From Parasphingorhabdus litoris DSM 22379 (GTDB taxonomy: Bacteria; Pseudomonadota; Alphaproteobacteria; Sphingomonadales; Sphingomonadaceae), in contig NZ_CP086727.1 of assembly GCF_020906275.1 (NCBI RefSeq), positions 2,356,001 through 2,420,000 on the forward strand: DNA of 64,000 bases. The letters run 5' to 3'. Both the position numbers and the translations under genes were made by a program. This document shows, one piece after another, positions 18,956-27,660 of this stretch. The notes beneath the pieces were generated by a model. It was not told where the DNA came from, did no database searches, and was given only the letters and a program-made list of their open reading frames with translations. Position 1 is the stretch's first letter, and every line of letters begins with the position of its first letter.

Positions 18956-19807
18956 TTAGAAAGTATATCCGATTCCAATGGCTCCGAAGAACTGATCGGC
19001 ATCGCCCCTGATCGATGTAATCGGGGATCTTTTGGCATCGCCCAGCAAGCGAGAATAGTTGCCAAGCAATATTACCGAAAATCCACCATTGGTCGCATCT
19101 CCATCGAGATCAATCGCGCCAAAAACCGAAGCACCAACATTTTTCCAGCCACCCGTCGCGCTGAATGTTGGCAGACCGCTGGCCGCTGTACCTGCCGGCG
19201 ATACGCTGAAATAATAGTCCGCATAATCATCATCGACATGGTCGGCGTTGATAGAGAAACTGATCGCAGTACCGCGGTTGATCGGCCGGAAATAGGTCAG
19301 GCTTGGCGAGATAACCCGCCCTTCATGAGCACCAGCCACATCCCATCGCAAATCGACTTGCGCGGTAAGAGAATCGAACCGGCTGAACACACGATTGACC
19401 TTCACGCCGCCAGTTGCTCCCAGTTCAACGGCAACATCCAGCTCGCCGAGGTCGCGGACCACGTCATCCCTGATCCCGCTATTGCGATCGAAACGGGCGC
19501 GGACAACTGGTCCCAGGATGAAATCGACCTTGGCACCATCTTGGTCAGGAATGACGTCCAGTGCCAGTCCGGGACCGCGGGGTTCAAAATCAATACCGGC
19601 CACACTGCCCAAAATGACTGGCAGCGGATTAATGTCATAATTGTCCGAACCTTCATAGCTCGGCCCAACAGCAAGGCCCACACCCAAGGTTACATAGTCA
19701 CCGTCAAACACAGATTCTCCACGGGGCGGTCCCTGCCCCTCTGGTTGCGCAAGAACAGGGGACGAAGCAACAAAAAAGCAAGTTGCAGCCAAAGCATATT
19801 TGTACAT
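18956..19807 (-). CDS. MipA/OmpV-family outer-membrane protein
   Basis: A 283-residue protein with a signal peptide (MYKYALAATCFFVASSPVLA) and a barrel-like body of alternating short hydrophobic strands. The start of the mature part, DYVTLGVGLAVGPSYEGSDN, is typical of MipA/OmpV, and the end (QFFGAIGIGYTF) finishes in Phe as outer-membrane barrels do. The length fits the family. It lies 38 bases after the DUF2141 gene on the same strand. Members are outer-membrane channels or scaffolds; the ligand is unknown here. Confidence 0.88.
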   Translation of the reverse strand: MYKYALAATCFFVASSPVLAQPEGQGPPRGESVFDGDYVTLGVGLAVGPSYEGSDNYDINPLPVILGSVAGIDFEPRGPGLALDVIPDQDGAKVDFILGPVVRARFDRNSGIRDDVVRDLGELDVAVELGATGGVKVNRVFSRFDSLTAQVDLRWDVAGAHEGRVISPSLTYFRPINRGTAISFSINADHVDDDYADYYFSVSPAGTAASGLPTFSATGGWKNVGASVFGAIDLDGDATNGGFSVILLGNYSRLLGDAKRSPITSIRGDADQFFGAIGIGYTF

Positions 19808-19845
19808 TTTATTTCCTGAAAACTGGGGGACGAATTCGGATCATA

Positions 19846-20337
19846 TCATAGGATATATTTCATTTTCACGGCATAGTTTACATTATCTGCACCAATCGTG
19901 AACTGGGCTGATTTAAACTTGGGAGGCCCCATACCGATTTTGGGATTGCGTGAAAAACCAAAGCCTTCACGTGGTAGAAACAGTCGCAGATCCATTTTTC
20001 CATTGGCATTTTCATCATGAACCAGAGCCACGGCATAGGTGCCGGGTTCCACATTGGTAAATTGGACATTGGCCGCATCAGACGCTGCAACCTTCATCTT
20101 GCGGGCAGTTTTGTCTTTCCGGCAATCGGGGAAATATTTCGGATTGCTGCTCAAACAGACCAGCACATCGCCTTTTTCCGAACGCAGATTGGAAATGGCT
20201 ATGTCAATTGTCGCGGTAACCGCCGGAGCGACCGCAGTCTGATTAGCCCCTACTGCGCTGACCGGCAGCGTCATCAAAACTGCCAAGCCCGAGGTCAGTG
20301 CCACAAACTTTGTCCCAGAACCGAAAATATAACCCAT
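19846..20337 (-). CDS. DUF2141-family secreted protein
   Basis: About 163 residues from the ATG at 20337, which has AGGGG a few bases upstream; another ATG at 20370 is possible. A signal peptide (KFVALTSGLAVLMTLPVSA) leads to the DUF2141 domain: ATIDIAISNLRSEKGDVLVC, then VEPGTYAVALVHDENANGKM and a C-terminal FTIGADNVNYAVKMKYIL. The family is periplasmic, of unknown function. Its 5' end overlaps the 3' end of the upstream hydroxylase gene by about 95 bases in another frame, which is unusually long. A second DUF2141 gene is at 54833-55315. Confidence 0.85.
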   Translation of the reverse strand: MGYIFGSGTKFVALTSGLAVLMTLPVSAVGANQTAVAPAVTATIDIAISNLRSEKGDVLVCLSSNPKYFPDCRKDKTARKMKVAASDAANVQFTNVEPGTYAVALVHDENANGKMDLRLFLPREGFGFSRNPKIGMGPPKFKSAQFTIGADNVNYAVKMKYIL

Positions 20338-20992
20338 AATTGCCCCTATACGCACTGTGATGTTTTTCATGATGGGTAGCGGTTATCAGGCCTTTTCCTA
20401 ACAGGCCGTTAACCAACCAACGTGGAAAAATTTCCCATCCCATATGATTTGTAACACCCATAATTGTCATGATCGCCAGAACAAGGCCCAACACGCCAAC
20501 ATGAATCGGAATCAAGGTAACCAGAATAGGGATAACAATTGCACCGCTAATCGCTTCTATCGGATGAAAACTCATTGCTGCCCAAGCAGTTGGTGGCCGG
20601 CTTTCATGATGAACCGCATGGGCTATCTCAAACCAGCCTTTCCGATGGAACAGCCGGTGCGTCCAGTAAAACCAAGTGTCATGCAGGAACAGATAGACCA
20701 ACAGCGAAACCGGCAGATACCAGAGCGGAAACTGGCCGATATCGGTGTAAATCTGTGTCCAACCGGCATTTTGCCAGCCCCATGCGACGACACCGGCCGG
20801 TATCCCATAGATTGCCGCCGAATAAAGCGACCAACGTATCTCGCGGGATATTTGCGGTTTCAACTTGTCATATTGCCCCGGTCGAACGCGCTGGGTCAGC
20901 CAGGCGAAAAAACCGCTGGTTATCAGATAACGCACGCCGACAATCAGTGTCATCACCACTGAGGAGATAATTATCGCGGCCACATAACTCAT
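20243..20992 (-). CDS. Fatty acid hydroxylase/sterol desaturase-superfamily protein, candidate carotenoid hydroxylase (CrtG-like)
   Basis: A 249-residue membrane protein with several hydrophobic segments and the di-iron histidine motifs: HDTWFYWTHRLFH, then HAVHHESRPPTAWAAMSFHP, then HHEKHHSAYRGNYG. These belong to the FA_hydroxylase family. It is divergent from crtY, so a role on carotenoids is likely. Its length (about 250) fits CrtG-type 2,2'-ring hydroxylases better than the shorter CrtZ 3-hydroxylases, and nostoxanthin-type pigments are known in sphingomonads. The assignment to CrtG is inference; other lipid hydroxylases share the motifs. Confidence 0.75.
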   Translation of the reverse strand: MSYVAAIIISSVVMTLIVGVRYLITSGFFAWLTQRVRPGQYDKLKPQISREIRWSLYSAAIYGIPAGVVAWGWQNAGWTQIYTDIGQFPLWYLPVSLLVYLFLHDTWFYWTHRLFHRKGWFEIAHAVHHESRPPTAWAAMSFHPIEAISGAIVIPILVTLIPIHVGVLGLVLAIMTIMGVTNHMGWEIFPRWLVNGLLGKGLITATHHEKHHSAYRGNYGLYFRFWDKVCGTDLGLGSFDDAAGQRSRG

Positions 20993-21102
20993 GTCCCGAC
21001 GCTATGCCGCAAATGCGCGCCCGACAAGGGTAAAGCGGTTTATTTTCTTACATGCTTTGGGACAGGCTTCCCTGCGCCCGCCCCATAGGCTACGGCCATT
21101 CC

Positions 21103-22263
21103 ATGGCAGCGGGAAAAGATTTTGATCTGGCAATAGCGGGCGGCGGACTGGCTGGCGGTCTGATCGCGCTGGCGCTACGCAAGTTACGACCAGAATTGTC
21201 GGTCGCACTGGTTGAGGCGGAAAACCATTTTGGCGGCAACCACGTTTGGTCGTTTTTCGAAAGCGACATAGCGCCCGAGCATTTTTGGCTTATGGAACCG
21301 CTGATTTCCTATCAATGGGATAGCTATGATGTGCGCTTCCCGAAATATGATCGCACACTACATACCGGCTATCGGTCAATCTTGTCAGAGAATTTTGATC
21401 GCGTCATTCGCAAGAATCTGTCGAAGAAAAGCCTTATAACTGGCTCTAAAATAGATAATATTGAAGCCAGCACTATCACCATGACCGACGGCAAAAAGCT
21501 GACGGCCAACGCGATATTGGACGCCCGCGGCGGCGGTGATTTTTCCGCGCTCCAATATGGCTGGCAGAAATTTGCCGGACAGGTTTTGCGCCTTTCCGAA
21601 CCCCATGGACTGGATCGCCCAATCATCAAGGACGCCACGGTCGAGCAGATTGACGGCTACCGCTTCGTCTATTCCCTGCCCTTCAGCGAAAACGAGATTT
21701 TCGTTGAAGATACCTATTATTCCAATGGCGGCGATCTGGACATCGAAGCCAGTCATCAACGCATAGCCGACTATGCCGAAAAGCAAGGTTGGGAGATTGC
21801 CGATATCAGCCGCAATGAAGCGGGTTGTTTGCCGGTGCTCTATGGTGGCGACTTTGACGCTTTCTGGGCGGCTCATGATGGCGTCGAGGCGCGCGCCGGG
21901 GCCAGAGCAGCACTGGTTCATCCGGTGACCAGCTATTCCCTGCCGATGGCGGTTCGCACCGCGATGATGGTCGCCGCGTTGCCCGATTTGAATCAGGATA
22001 GCCTGAATATAATGCTACGCGAATATGCGGCAAAGCACTGGCAGGATTGTAAATTCTATCATATGCTCTGTGCAATGATGTTCGAGGCGGGTAAGCCCGA
22101 GAAACGCTATAAAACGCTGGAGCATACTTACGGCAAGAATGAGGATTTAATTGCGCGCTTCTATGCTGGCACGACCACCAGACTGGATCAAGCCGCGTTG
22201 CTTTCCGGTCGTCCGCCTGTCCCGATTACCAAAGCCCTTCCCATCATGATGAAATATAGATGA
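21103..22263 (+). CDS. crtY: Lycopene beta-cyclase CrtY
   Basis: A 386-residue flavoprotein that closes the rings of lycopene to give beta-carotene. It begins with the dinucleotide-binding stretch FDLAIAGGGLAGGLIALAL, then HVWSFF, then LRLSEPHGLDRPIIKDATV, FVEDTYYS and HPVTSYSLPMAVRTA, all typical of CrtY. The ATG at 21103 places the FAD motif at the N-terminus; an earlier start at 21052 adds 17 unlikely residues. No strong ribosome site is visible. crtI follows 12 bases after the stop. Confidence 0.95.
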   Translation: MAAGKDFDLAIAGGGLAGGLIALALRKLRPELSVALVEAENHFGGNHVWSFFESDIAPEHFWLMEPLISYQWDSYDVRFPKYDRTLHTGYRSILSENFDRVIRKNLSKKSLITGSKIDNIEASTITMTDGKKLTANAILDARGGGDFSALQYGWQKFAGQVLRLSEPHGLDRPIIKDATVEQIDGYRFVYSLPFSENEIFVEDTYYSNGGDLDIEASHQRIADYAEKQGWEIADISRNEAGCLPVLYGGDFDAFWAAHDGVEARAGARAALVHPVTSYSLPMAVRTAMMVAALPDLNQDSLNIMLREYAAKHWQDCKFYHMLCAMMFEAGKPEKRYKTLEHTYGKNEDLIARFYAGTTTRLDQAALLSGRPPVPITKALPIMMKYR

Positions 22264-22275
22264 GCGCCAAAAGCC

Positions 22276-23796
22276 ATGAATGACGTAACCAAAAACCAGT
22301 CCGAATTGTTTAAGAAGGCCGCCGTTATCGGTTCGGGCTTTGGTGGTCTGGCGCTTGCTATTCGCCTGCAGTCAGCTGGCATCCAGACAACCATCCTGGA
22401 AAGCCGCGACAAGCCGGGCGGCCGGGCTTATTATTGGGACAAGGATGGGTTTATCTTTGATGGTGGCCCCACCGTCATCACCGATCCCGACTGCCTCAGC
22501 CAACTGTGGGACCTGACTGGTCACGACATGGCAAAGGATATCGAACTGATGCCGGTATCGCCTTTTTACCGGCTGAACTGGCCGGATGGGACCAATTTCG
22601 ACTATGTCAATGATCCGGAAGAGCTTTACGCCAATATCGCTGCTATCGAACCGGATGATGTCGAAGGCTATAAACGCTTCCTTGAATATAGTGGCGGGCT
22701 CTATGAAGAAGGCTATGTCAAACTCGGCACCAAGGCGTTTCTTGATTTCAAATCGATGATCAAGGCGGCTCCGGCGCTGATGAAATTCGAAGCCTATCGG
22801 TCAGTCTATGCCAAGGTTTCGGGCTTTGTGAAGAACGAGAAACTTCGGGAGTTCTTATCCTTCCAGTCACTTTTGGTTGGCGGAAATCCCATGGCGACCA
22901 GCGCAATATACGGCCTGATCCACAAGCTGGAACGGCTTGGCGGGGTTTGGTTTGCCAAAGGCGGTACGAATATGCTCATCGCCGCGATGGTAAAGCATTT
23001 CGAGCGAATTGGCGGCACCATCCGCTTGTCCGATCCGGTCACCAGCATCGATACAATGGGCGACCAAGCATCCGGCGTTACCTGTAAATCGGGCTGGAGC
23101 GAAACATTTGACGCTGTGGCATCCAATGCCGATGTCATGCACAGCTATCGCGACCTGCTGAGCCACAAACATCGCAGCGACAAGGTAACCGCCTCGCTCA
23201 ACAAGAAGAAATATTCGCCATCGCTCTTCGTCGTACATTTTGGCCTGAAAGGCACATGGCCAGGAATTCCGCATCACATGATCCTGTTCGGACCGCGCTA
23301 CAAAGGGCTGCTCGAAGACATTTACGATAATGGCGTATTGCCGAGCGATTTCTCGCTTTATCTCCATCATCCTACGGTCACTGATCCGGAAATGGCACCA
23401 GAAGGCCATAGCACCTTCTATGTGCTGGCGCCGGTACCGCATCAGGGCAAGTTGCCGATTGACTGGGAAGAGATGGGGCCGATTTACGAGAAGCGTATTC
23501 TCGACGAGATTGGCCACCGCCTGATCCCCGATATTCACGACAGGATCGTGACCAGCTTCCACTATACGCCGCAGGATTTCGGCACCGATCTCAACGCGCA
23601 TCTCGGCAGCGCCTTCAGCCTGGAGCCGCTGCTCACCCAGAGCGCCTGGTTCCGGGTGCATAACCGGGATGATGTGATCAACAATCTCTATTTTGTTGGC
23701 GCCGGAACCCATCCGGGTGCCGGTATCCCGGGCGTAGTCGGCAGTGCCAAGGCAACGGCGGAGCTGATGCTTGAGGATATTCTGCAATACGCCTGA
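22276..23796 (+). CDS. crtI: Phytoene desaturase CrtI
   Basis: A 506-residue FAD enzyme that desaturates phytoene to lycopene. The N-terminal dinucleotide fold reads AAVIGSGFGGLALAIRLQSAG followed by GGRAYYW; the C-terminal signature is YFVGAGTHPGAGIPGVVGSA. The middle has FDGGPTVITDP, as in bacterial CrtI. Length is normal. It sits between crtY and crtB on the plus strand and its stop overlaps the crtB start (TGATG), so crtI and crtB are translated together. Confidence 0.97.
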   Translation: MNDVTKNQSELFKKAAVIGSGFGGLALAIRLQSAGIQTTILESRDKPGGRAYYWDKDGFIFDGGPTVITDPDCLSQLWDLTGHDMAKDIELMPVSPFYRLNWPDGTNFDYVNDPEELYANIAAIEPDDVEGYKRFLEYSGGLYEEGYVKLGTKAFLDFKSMIKAAPALMKFEAYRSVYAKVSGFVKNEKLREFLSFQSLLVGGNPMATSAIYGLIHKLERLGGVWFAKGGTNMLIAAMVKHFERIGGTIRLSDPVTSIDTMGDQASGVTCKSGWSETFDAVASNADVMHSYRDLLSHKHRSDKVTASLNKKKYSPSLFVVHFGLKGTWPGIPHHMILFGPRYKGLLEDIYDNGVLPSDFSLYLHHPTVTDPEMAPEGHSTFYVLAPVPHQGKLPIDWEEMGPIYEKRILDEIGHRLIPDIHDRIVTSFHYTPQDFGTDLNAHLGSAFSLEPLLTQSAWFRVHNRDDVINNLYFVGAGTHPGAGIPGVVGSAKATAELMLEDILQYA

Positions 23797-24725
23797 TGAA
23801 TCGCGCCAACCTCGTCCTTCACGCCAAAGCCAGTATCGATCGCGGGTCCAAATCCTTCGCGCTCGCATCCAAGCTGTTTGCTGTTCATACCCGTGAGCGG
23901 GTGTGGATGCTCTATGCCTGGTGCCGCGAATGTGATGATCTGGCCGATGGTCAGGATCATGGTCATGGCATGTCGGCAACCCCGGCGTCGGAAAAAACCA
24001 TTGCTGTCATGCGCATGCTGACCCGCCGCGCAATGGGTGGTGAACAAACGGGAAAACCGCCTTTTGATGCGATGGGTATTGTCGCGCAGGAATGCCGCCT
24101 ACCCAATGAGTTAGCCAATGACGTTATTGATGGCTTTGCGCTGGATGCCAAATCATGGCGGCCGCAGAGCGAAGATGATCTCTACCAATATTGCTATCAT
24201 GTTGCCGGCGCGGTCGGCTGCATGATGGCGGTCGTCATGGGTGTCGGACCACGGGATGAAGAGACGCTCGACCGCGCCTGTGATCTGGGATTGGCCTTTC
24301 AGCTATCCAATATCGCCCGCGATATTGCGGAGGATGCCGCGGCCGGGCGCTGCTATTTGCCGAAAGACTGGCTTGCCGAGATGCGGATTGATCCCGATGA
24401 TCTGATGAACCCCACGCGCCAGGATGCTTTGGTTCAGCTGGTCACGCGGCTATGCGATCTGTCGGAACGCTATGAGGCTTCCGCCCGGATAGGTGCAGCG
24501 CGCTTGCCTTTCCGGTCGCGCTGGGCCGTGTTGGCGGCGGCAGGAATTTACGGTGATATCGCCCGTGCAGTTAGGCGCAGCGAAGGCGGTTCACTCAATA
24601 AGCGAATTGTGACCAGCAAAGCGGCAAAAGCCGCATGGGTTGCAAAAGCGTTCGGTCAGGCGCTGTTTAAATCCAAATGGACAGATCGCGAACAGCTTTG
24701 GACGCGCCCGCGAAGACTAGCTTAG
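23796..24725 (+). CDS. crtB: Phytoene synthase CrtB
   Basis: A 309-residue squalene/phytoene synthase joining two geranylgeranyl diphosphates. Two Asp-rich motifs bind Mg-diphosphate: WCRECDDLADG near residue 45, and LSNIARDIAEDAAAGRCYLP near residue 170. ARLPFRSRWAVLAAAGIYG near the C-terminus is typical. The start overlaps the crtI stop. The last four bases overlap the convergent IMPase-family gene. No crtE is in the window, so the precursor synthase is elsewhere. Confidence 0.96.
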   Translation: MNRANLVLHAKASIDRGSKSFALASKLFAVHTRERVWMLYAWCRECDDLADGQDHGHGMSATPASEKTIAVMRMLTRRAMGGEQTGKPPFDAMGIVAQECRLPNELANDVIDGFALDAKSWRPQSEDDLYQYCYHVAGAVGCMMAVVMGVGPRDEETLDRACDLGLAFQLSNIARDIAEDAAAGRCYLPKDWLAEMRIDPDDLMNPTRQDALVQLVTRLCDLSERYEASARIGAARLPFRSRWAVLAAAGIYGDIARAVRRSEGGSLNKRIVTSKAAKAAWVAKAFGQALFKSKWTDREQLWTRPRRLA

Positions 24726-25516
24726 CTCTGCCCTTCATTCTCCGAGAGAAATTTGGCAACCCGCGCAACGGCAGCATCATGAATACCCTCTGACGTACAC
24801 AGCACGCCAAAAGCTTGCCCATGTGTACCATTATAACGAAGCTTTTTGCCATGCGCATCCGTGACCATCGCGCCTGCTTCTTCGGCGATGACATGAGCCG
24901 CAGCAATATCCCATTCACTACCCCAGCGCGTTGATACGACCAAATCCGCGCGATCATCGGCCACCATGGCCAGACGAAGCGCGATGCTGTTGGGTTTGGT
25001 GACCGGGGCCAGTTTGATTTCTTTAGGCAGATCAACATCGCCGAGCGGAATGCGCGATCCGTCATAACGGTCACGCGTACTCGCCTTCAGGCCTCGGCCA
25101 TTCACTTCGGTATGACTGCCAGCTTTAGCGATCCAGGTTTCTTCCATCGCCGGTGCTTCCAAGATACCAAAAATTGGGGCCCCGTTTTGAACCAGCGCGA
25201 TGGAGACGGCCCAGCCCGTTTCGCCCTTCACGAAATCCTTGGTGCCATCGATTGGATCAACCACCCATGCCATATCGCGTCCGGACAAGGACTGATCTTC
25301 CGCGGTTTCTTCTGACAGCCATCCGGCTTCCGGCAATTGCGCCGCCAGGCGTTCACGGAGGAAGCGATCCACCGCAATATCGGCTTCGCTAACAATCTGC
25401 CCAGGTGATTTTTCCCAGGTTTTTTCAGCGCTTTTACCCGCCTGCCATTGCCGCATGGCAAGATCGCCCGCTTCCCGCGCTATCGCAACAATTTTATCAA
25501 AATCCACCAACCCCAA
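24722..25516 (-). CDS. Inositol monophosphatase-family phosphatase (CysQ-like)
   Basis: A 264-residue Mg-dependent phosphatase. Motifs include SEADIAVDRFL, GWLSEE (metal Glu), WVVDPIDGTKDFVKG (metal Asps) and SEWDIAAAHVIAEEAGAMVT. The sequence is consistent with 3'(2'),5'-bisphosphate nucleotidase (CysQ) or inositol/histidinol phosphatases; the sequence alone does not decide. The first possible start is a TTG at 25516 with GGAG nearby; a GTG at 25507 is an alternative. A run of ten C lies 13 bases upstream and may alter expression by slippage. It converges on crtB with a four-base overlap. Confidence 0.88.
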   Translation of the reverse strand: MGLVDFDKIVAIAREAGDLAMRQWQAGKSAEKTWEKSPGQIVSEADIAVDRFLRERLAAQLPEAGWLSEETAEDQSLSGRDMAWVVDPIDGTKDFVKGETGWAVSIALVQNGAPIFGILEAPAMEETWIAKAGSHTEVNGRGLKASTRDRYDGSRIPLGDVDLPKEIKLAPVTKPNSIALRLAMVADDRADLVVSTRWGSEWDIAAAHVIAEEAGAMVTDAHGKKLRYNGTHGQAFGVLCTSEGIHDAAVARVAKFLSENEGQS

Positions 25517-25528
25517 TTAACTCCATTA

Positions 25529-25538
25529 CCCCCCCCCC
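25529..25538. repeat. Homopolymer C10 tract upstream of the IMPase-family gene
   Basis: Ten consecutive C on the plus strand (G on the coding strand), 13 bases before the TTG start and next to its GGAG. Runs of this length are rare in such genomes and prone to slipped-strand mispairing, so phase variation of expression is possible. A sequencing length error is the simple alternative. Confidence 0.85.
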
Positions 25539-25631
25539 GCCTGTTCCAACGGGCTTGGAAAGGCGGTATTACTGTCTGATAAGCGCGGTTCGCCAAGCGC
25601 ACCACTAACGATTTCGACTTGACCGAATTCC

Positions 25632-26978
25632 CTAGCCACCGGCCACTGTCATGCTGTCCGTGCGCAAAGTCGGCGCGTTGACGGCATAGCGATATTCCAG
25701 ATCGTCCGCCGGGATCAGGCTGGCAAACATATCTTTGAGGTTGCCAGCAATGGTTATTTCCGAAACCGGCGCTCCGATTTCTCCATCGGTAATCAGGAAA
25801 CCGCCTGCCCCGCGACTATAATCGCCAGTGACAGGATTCACACCCTGTCCGATTAGTTCCGTGATGTAGACGCCATGTTTGATATCCTTAAGCAACTCAA
25901 CCTTGCTGACAGATCCGGCGCTCATATGCAGGTTAGTGACACTGACGCCCGGCGCGCCGCCAACGCCGCGAGAAGCGTGGCCAGTAGGTTGCAGACCCAA
26001 TTGCCGCGCTGATGCGCTTTCTATAATCCACTGTGTCAGACGGCCATTATCGATCAATTTTGTCTTAGCGGTGGGCAAGCCTTCGCCATCAAAAGCCTTT
26101 GAACGCAAACCACGTTTGCGGTGCGGGCAGTCGATAATATTGATTGTGCTGTCAAAAACCTGTGTGTCCAAGGCCTCCAACAGAAAACTGGTTTTGCGGG
26201 CAATGCTGCTGCCCGAAATAGCGCCAACAAAATGGCCCAATAGGGAATTTCCAATACGTGGATCGAACACGACCGGCATCGCGCCGGATTCAAAATCAAC
26301 AGGGTTGAGACGAGATACCGCCCGCTCTCCCGCTTCCTTGCCAATCACATCGGGTGTATCCAGATCCTCAAAATGGCGTGTGCTGTCATAGGCATAGTCG
26401 CGTTCCATGCCGTCACCTTCACCTGCAATGACGCTGGCGTGGCAGCTGTAACCGCTGGTCGAATATGCGCCGGAGAACCCGTGACTCGTAGCCAAGGCAA
26501 CAATCGAACGGCCAGCGCTGGCACCGCCGCCTTCGCTATTGGTAACGCCTTCCACAGCTCGTGCGGCATCTTCCGCTTTCAACGCCATTTCCCGTAATTC
26601 TGCTGGATCGGGATCGACGCCGTCATCGCCATCAATAGGATGAGGAGCCGATCTCAGGATTAATTCTTCGGGTGCCAAACCAGCAAATTGATCCTCCGGC
26701 GCCTCACGCGCCATGTCCATCGCTCGACCAACCAAATCGGACAAGATTTCGGGATCCATGTTAGAAGATGAAACTGTCGCAGAGCGTTTGCCAGAAAAGA
26801 CCCTAAGGCCAATTTCTTCGCCTTCAGATCGCTCAACATCTTCCAGATTGCCAAGTCGCATGGATACTTGCGTTGATGCATCGCAGACGTAGATCGCATC
26901 TGCGGCACCAGCACCAGCTTTTTTCGCTTGGGAGATAAGGGCGTCGGCGCGGTCCTGCGCTTCTTGTGGTTTTAGCAT
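25632..26978 (-). CDS. pmbA: TldD/PmbA-family metalloprotease subunit PmbA (TldE)
   Basis: A 448-residue PmbA/TldE. Typical stretches: MRLGNLEDVERSEGEEIGLRV, GKRSATVSSSNMDPE, and near the C-terminus YITELIGQGVNPVTGDYSRG followed by AGGFLITDGEIGAPVSEITI. TldD and TldE form a heteromeric protease that unfolds and cuts small peptides such as antibiotics or antitoxins. PmbA lacks the zinc HExxxH-type motif carried by TldD, and none is seen here. No tldD is in the window. The ATG at 26978 is well placed; it is not closely linked to neighbours. Confidence 0.94.
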   Translation of the reverse strand: MLKPQEAQDRADALISQAKKAGAGAADAIYVCDASTQVSMRLGNLEDVERSEGEEIGLRVFSGKRSATVSSSNMDPEILSDLVGRAMDMAREAPEDQFAGLAPEELILRSAPHPIDGDDGVDPDPAELREMALKAEDAARAVEGVTNSEGGGASAGRSIVALATSHGFSGAYSTSGYSCHASVIAGEGDGMERDYAYDSTRHFEDLDTPDVIGKEAGERAVSRLNPVDFESGAMPVVFDPRIGNSLLGHFVGAISGSSIARKTSFLLEALDTQVFDSTINIIDCPHRKRGLRSKAFDGEGLPTAKTKLIDNGRLTQWIIESASARQLGLQPTGHASRGVGGAPGVSVTNLHMSAGSVSKVELLKDIKHGVYITELIGQGVNPVTGDYSRGAGGFLITDGEIGAPVSEITIAGNLKDMFASLIPADDLEYRYAVNAPTLRTDSMTVAGG

Positions 26979-27047
26979 GGGCAGGACATAGGTATCCGCG
27001 GCGGCTAGGTCAACGCCGCGATCACGTTTGAATAAGAAAGGAGAGGT

Positions 27048-27353
27048 CTAAAAAATAGTACCAATAAGTTTGATGATTGCCACAAAAACAAATGGCAAAC
27101 CCAACGCCAATATCCAAAGGGTCACTTGGTCCTTGCGAAAGCGTGCAGCCAAGCTTTGATCGCTTAATCCGCTTTGGGCAACATTCTGCCAGCGCTTTTC
27201 ATATTTTCGACAGAATGGGACGATAACCACCACTAGTAGCACCAGTCCGAAATAAGGCGCAATTGACATGCCCTTGGTTTGTATAAAGCTCAGAACGAAA
27301 AATATTTGCATCAATGTGTAGACGAGCAAAGCCGACGCACAATTGTTGCTCAT
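27048..27353 (-). CDS. Small three-span membrane protein, hypothetical
   Basis: A 101-residue protein from the ATG at 27353, which has a purine-rich GGGAAAAG upstream; the frame continues to 27449 without a better start. Three hydrophobic segments are visible: ASALLVYTLMQIFFVLSFI, YFGLVLLVVVIVPFC and LWILALGLPFVFVAIIKLIG. Between the second and third is a charged loop. I do not recognise the family. It lies 69 bases upstream of pmbA on the same strand, so co-transcription is possible. Confidence 0.6.
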   Translation of the reverse strand: MSNNCASALLVYTLMQIFFVLSFIQTKGMSIAPYFGLVLLVVVIVPFCRKYEKRWQNVAQSGLSDQSLAARFRKDQVTLWILALGLPFVFVAIIKLIGTIF

Positions 27354-27660
27354 TTTCTTTTCCCACTGCACCGCCGATGATGAGCGAAGCTCACGATCAC
27401 CGCGATGTTTTGCAACTGATTTGCGAGATGCTGCTGCAACCATATCCAATCCCCTTCAACATTCTCTCTCCGCGCTGTCAAATGTTTCCCCAAACTAGCG
27501 CTACTGACACTATAACCGCTTTTTTCCAAAAGCCAAATCGGCGGTTTTCAGGCTTAAAATGTCGTTAACATGACATAGGACTTGCCAAAAATTCTAATGT
27601 CGCACAGAATCAGTTTTCATTCGCAATGTAATTACGACTTCAATAGCCGGGGGCAAATCC

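Noticed and set aside
22867..23979. 370-codon minus-strand open frame across crtI and crtB
   Set aside because: Antisense shadow of two clear carotenoid genes; His/Arg-rich translation without family features.
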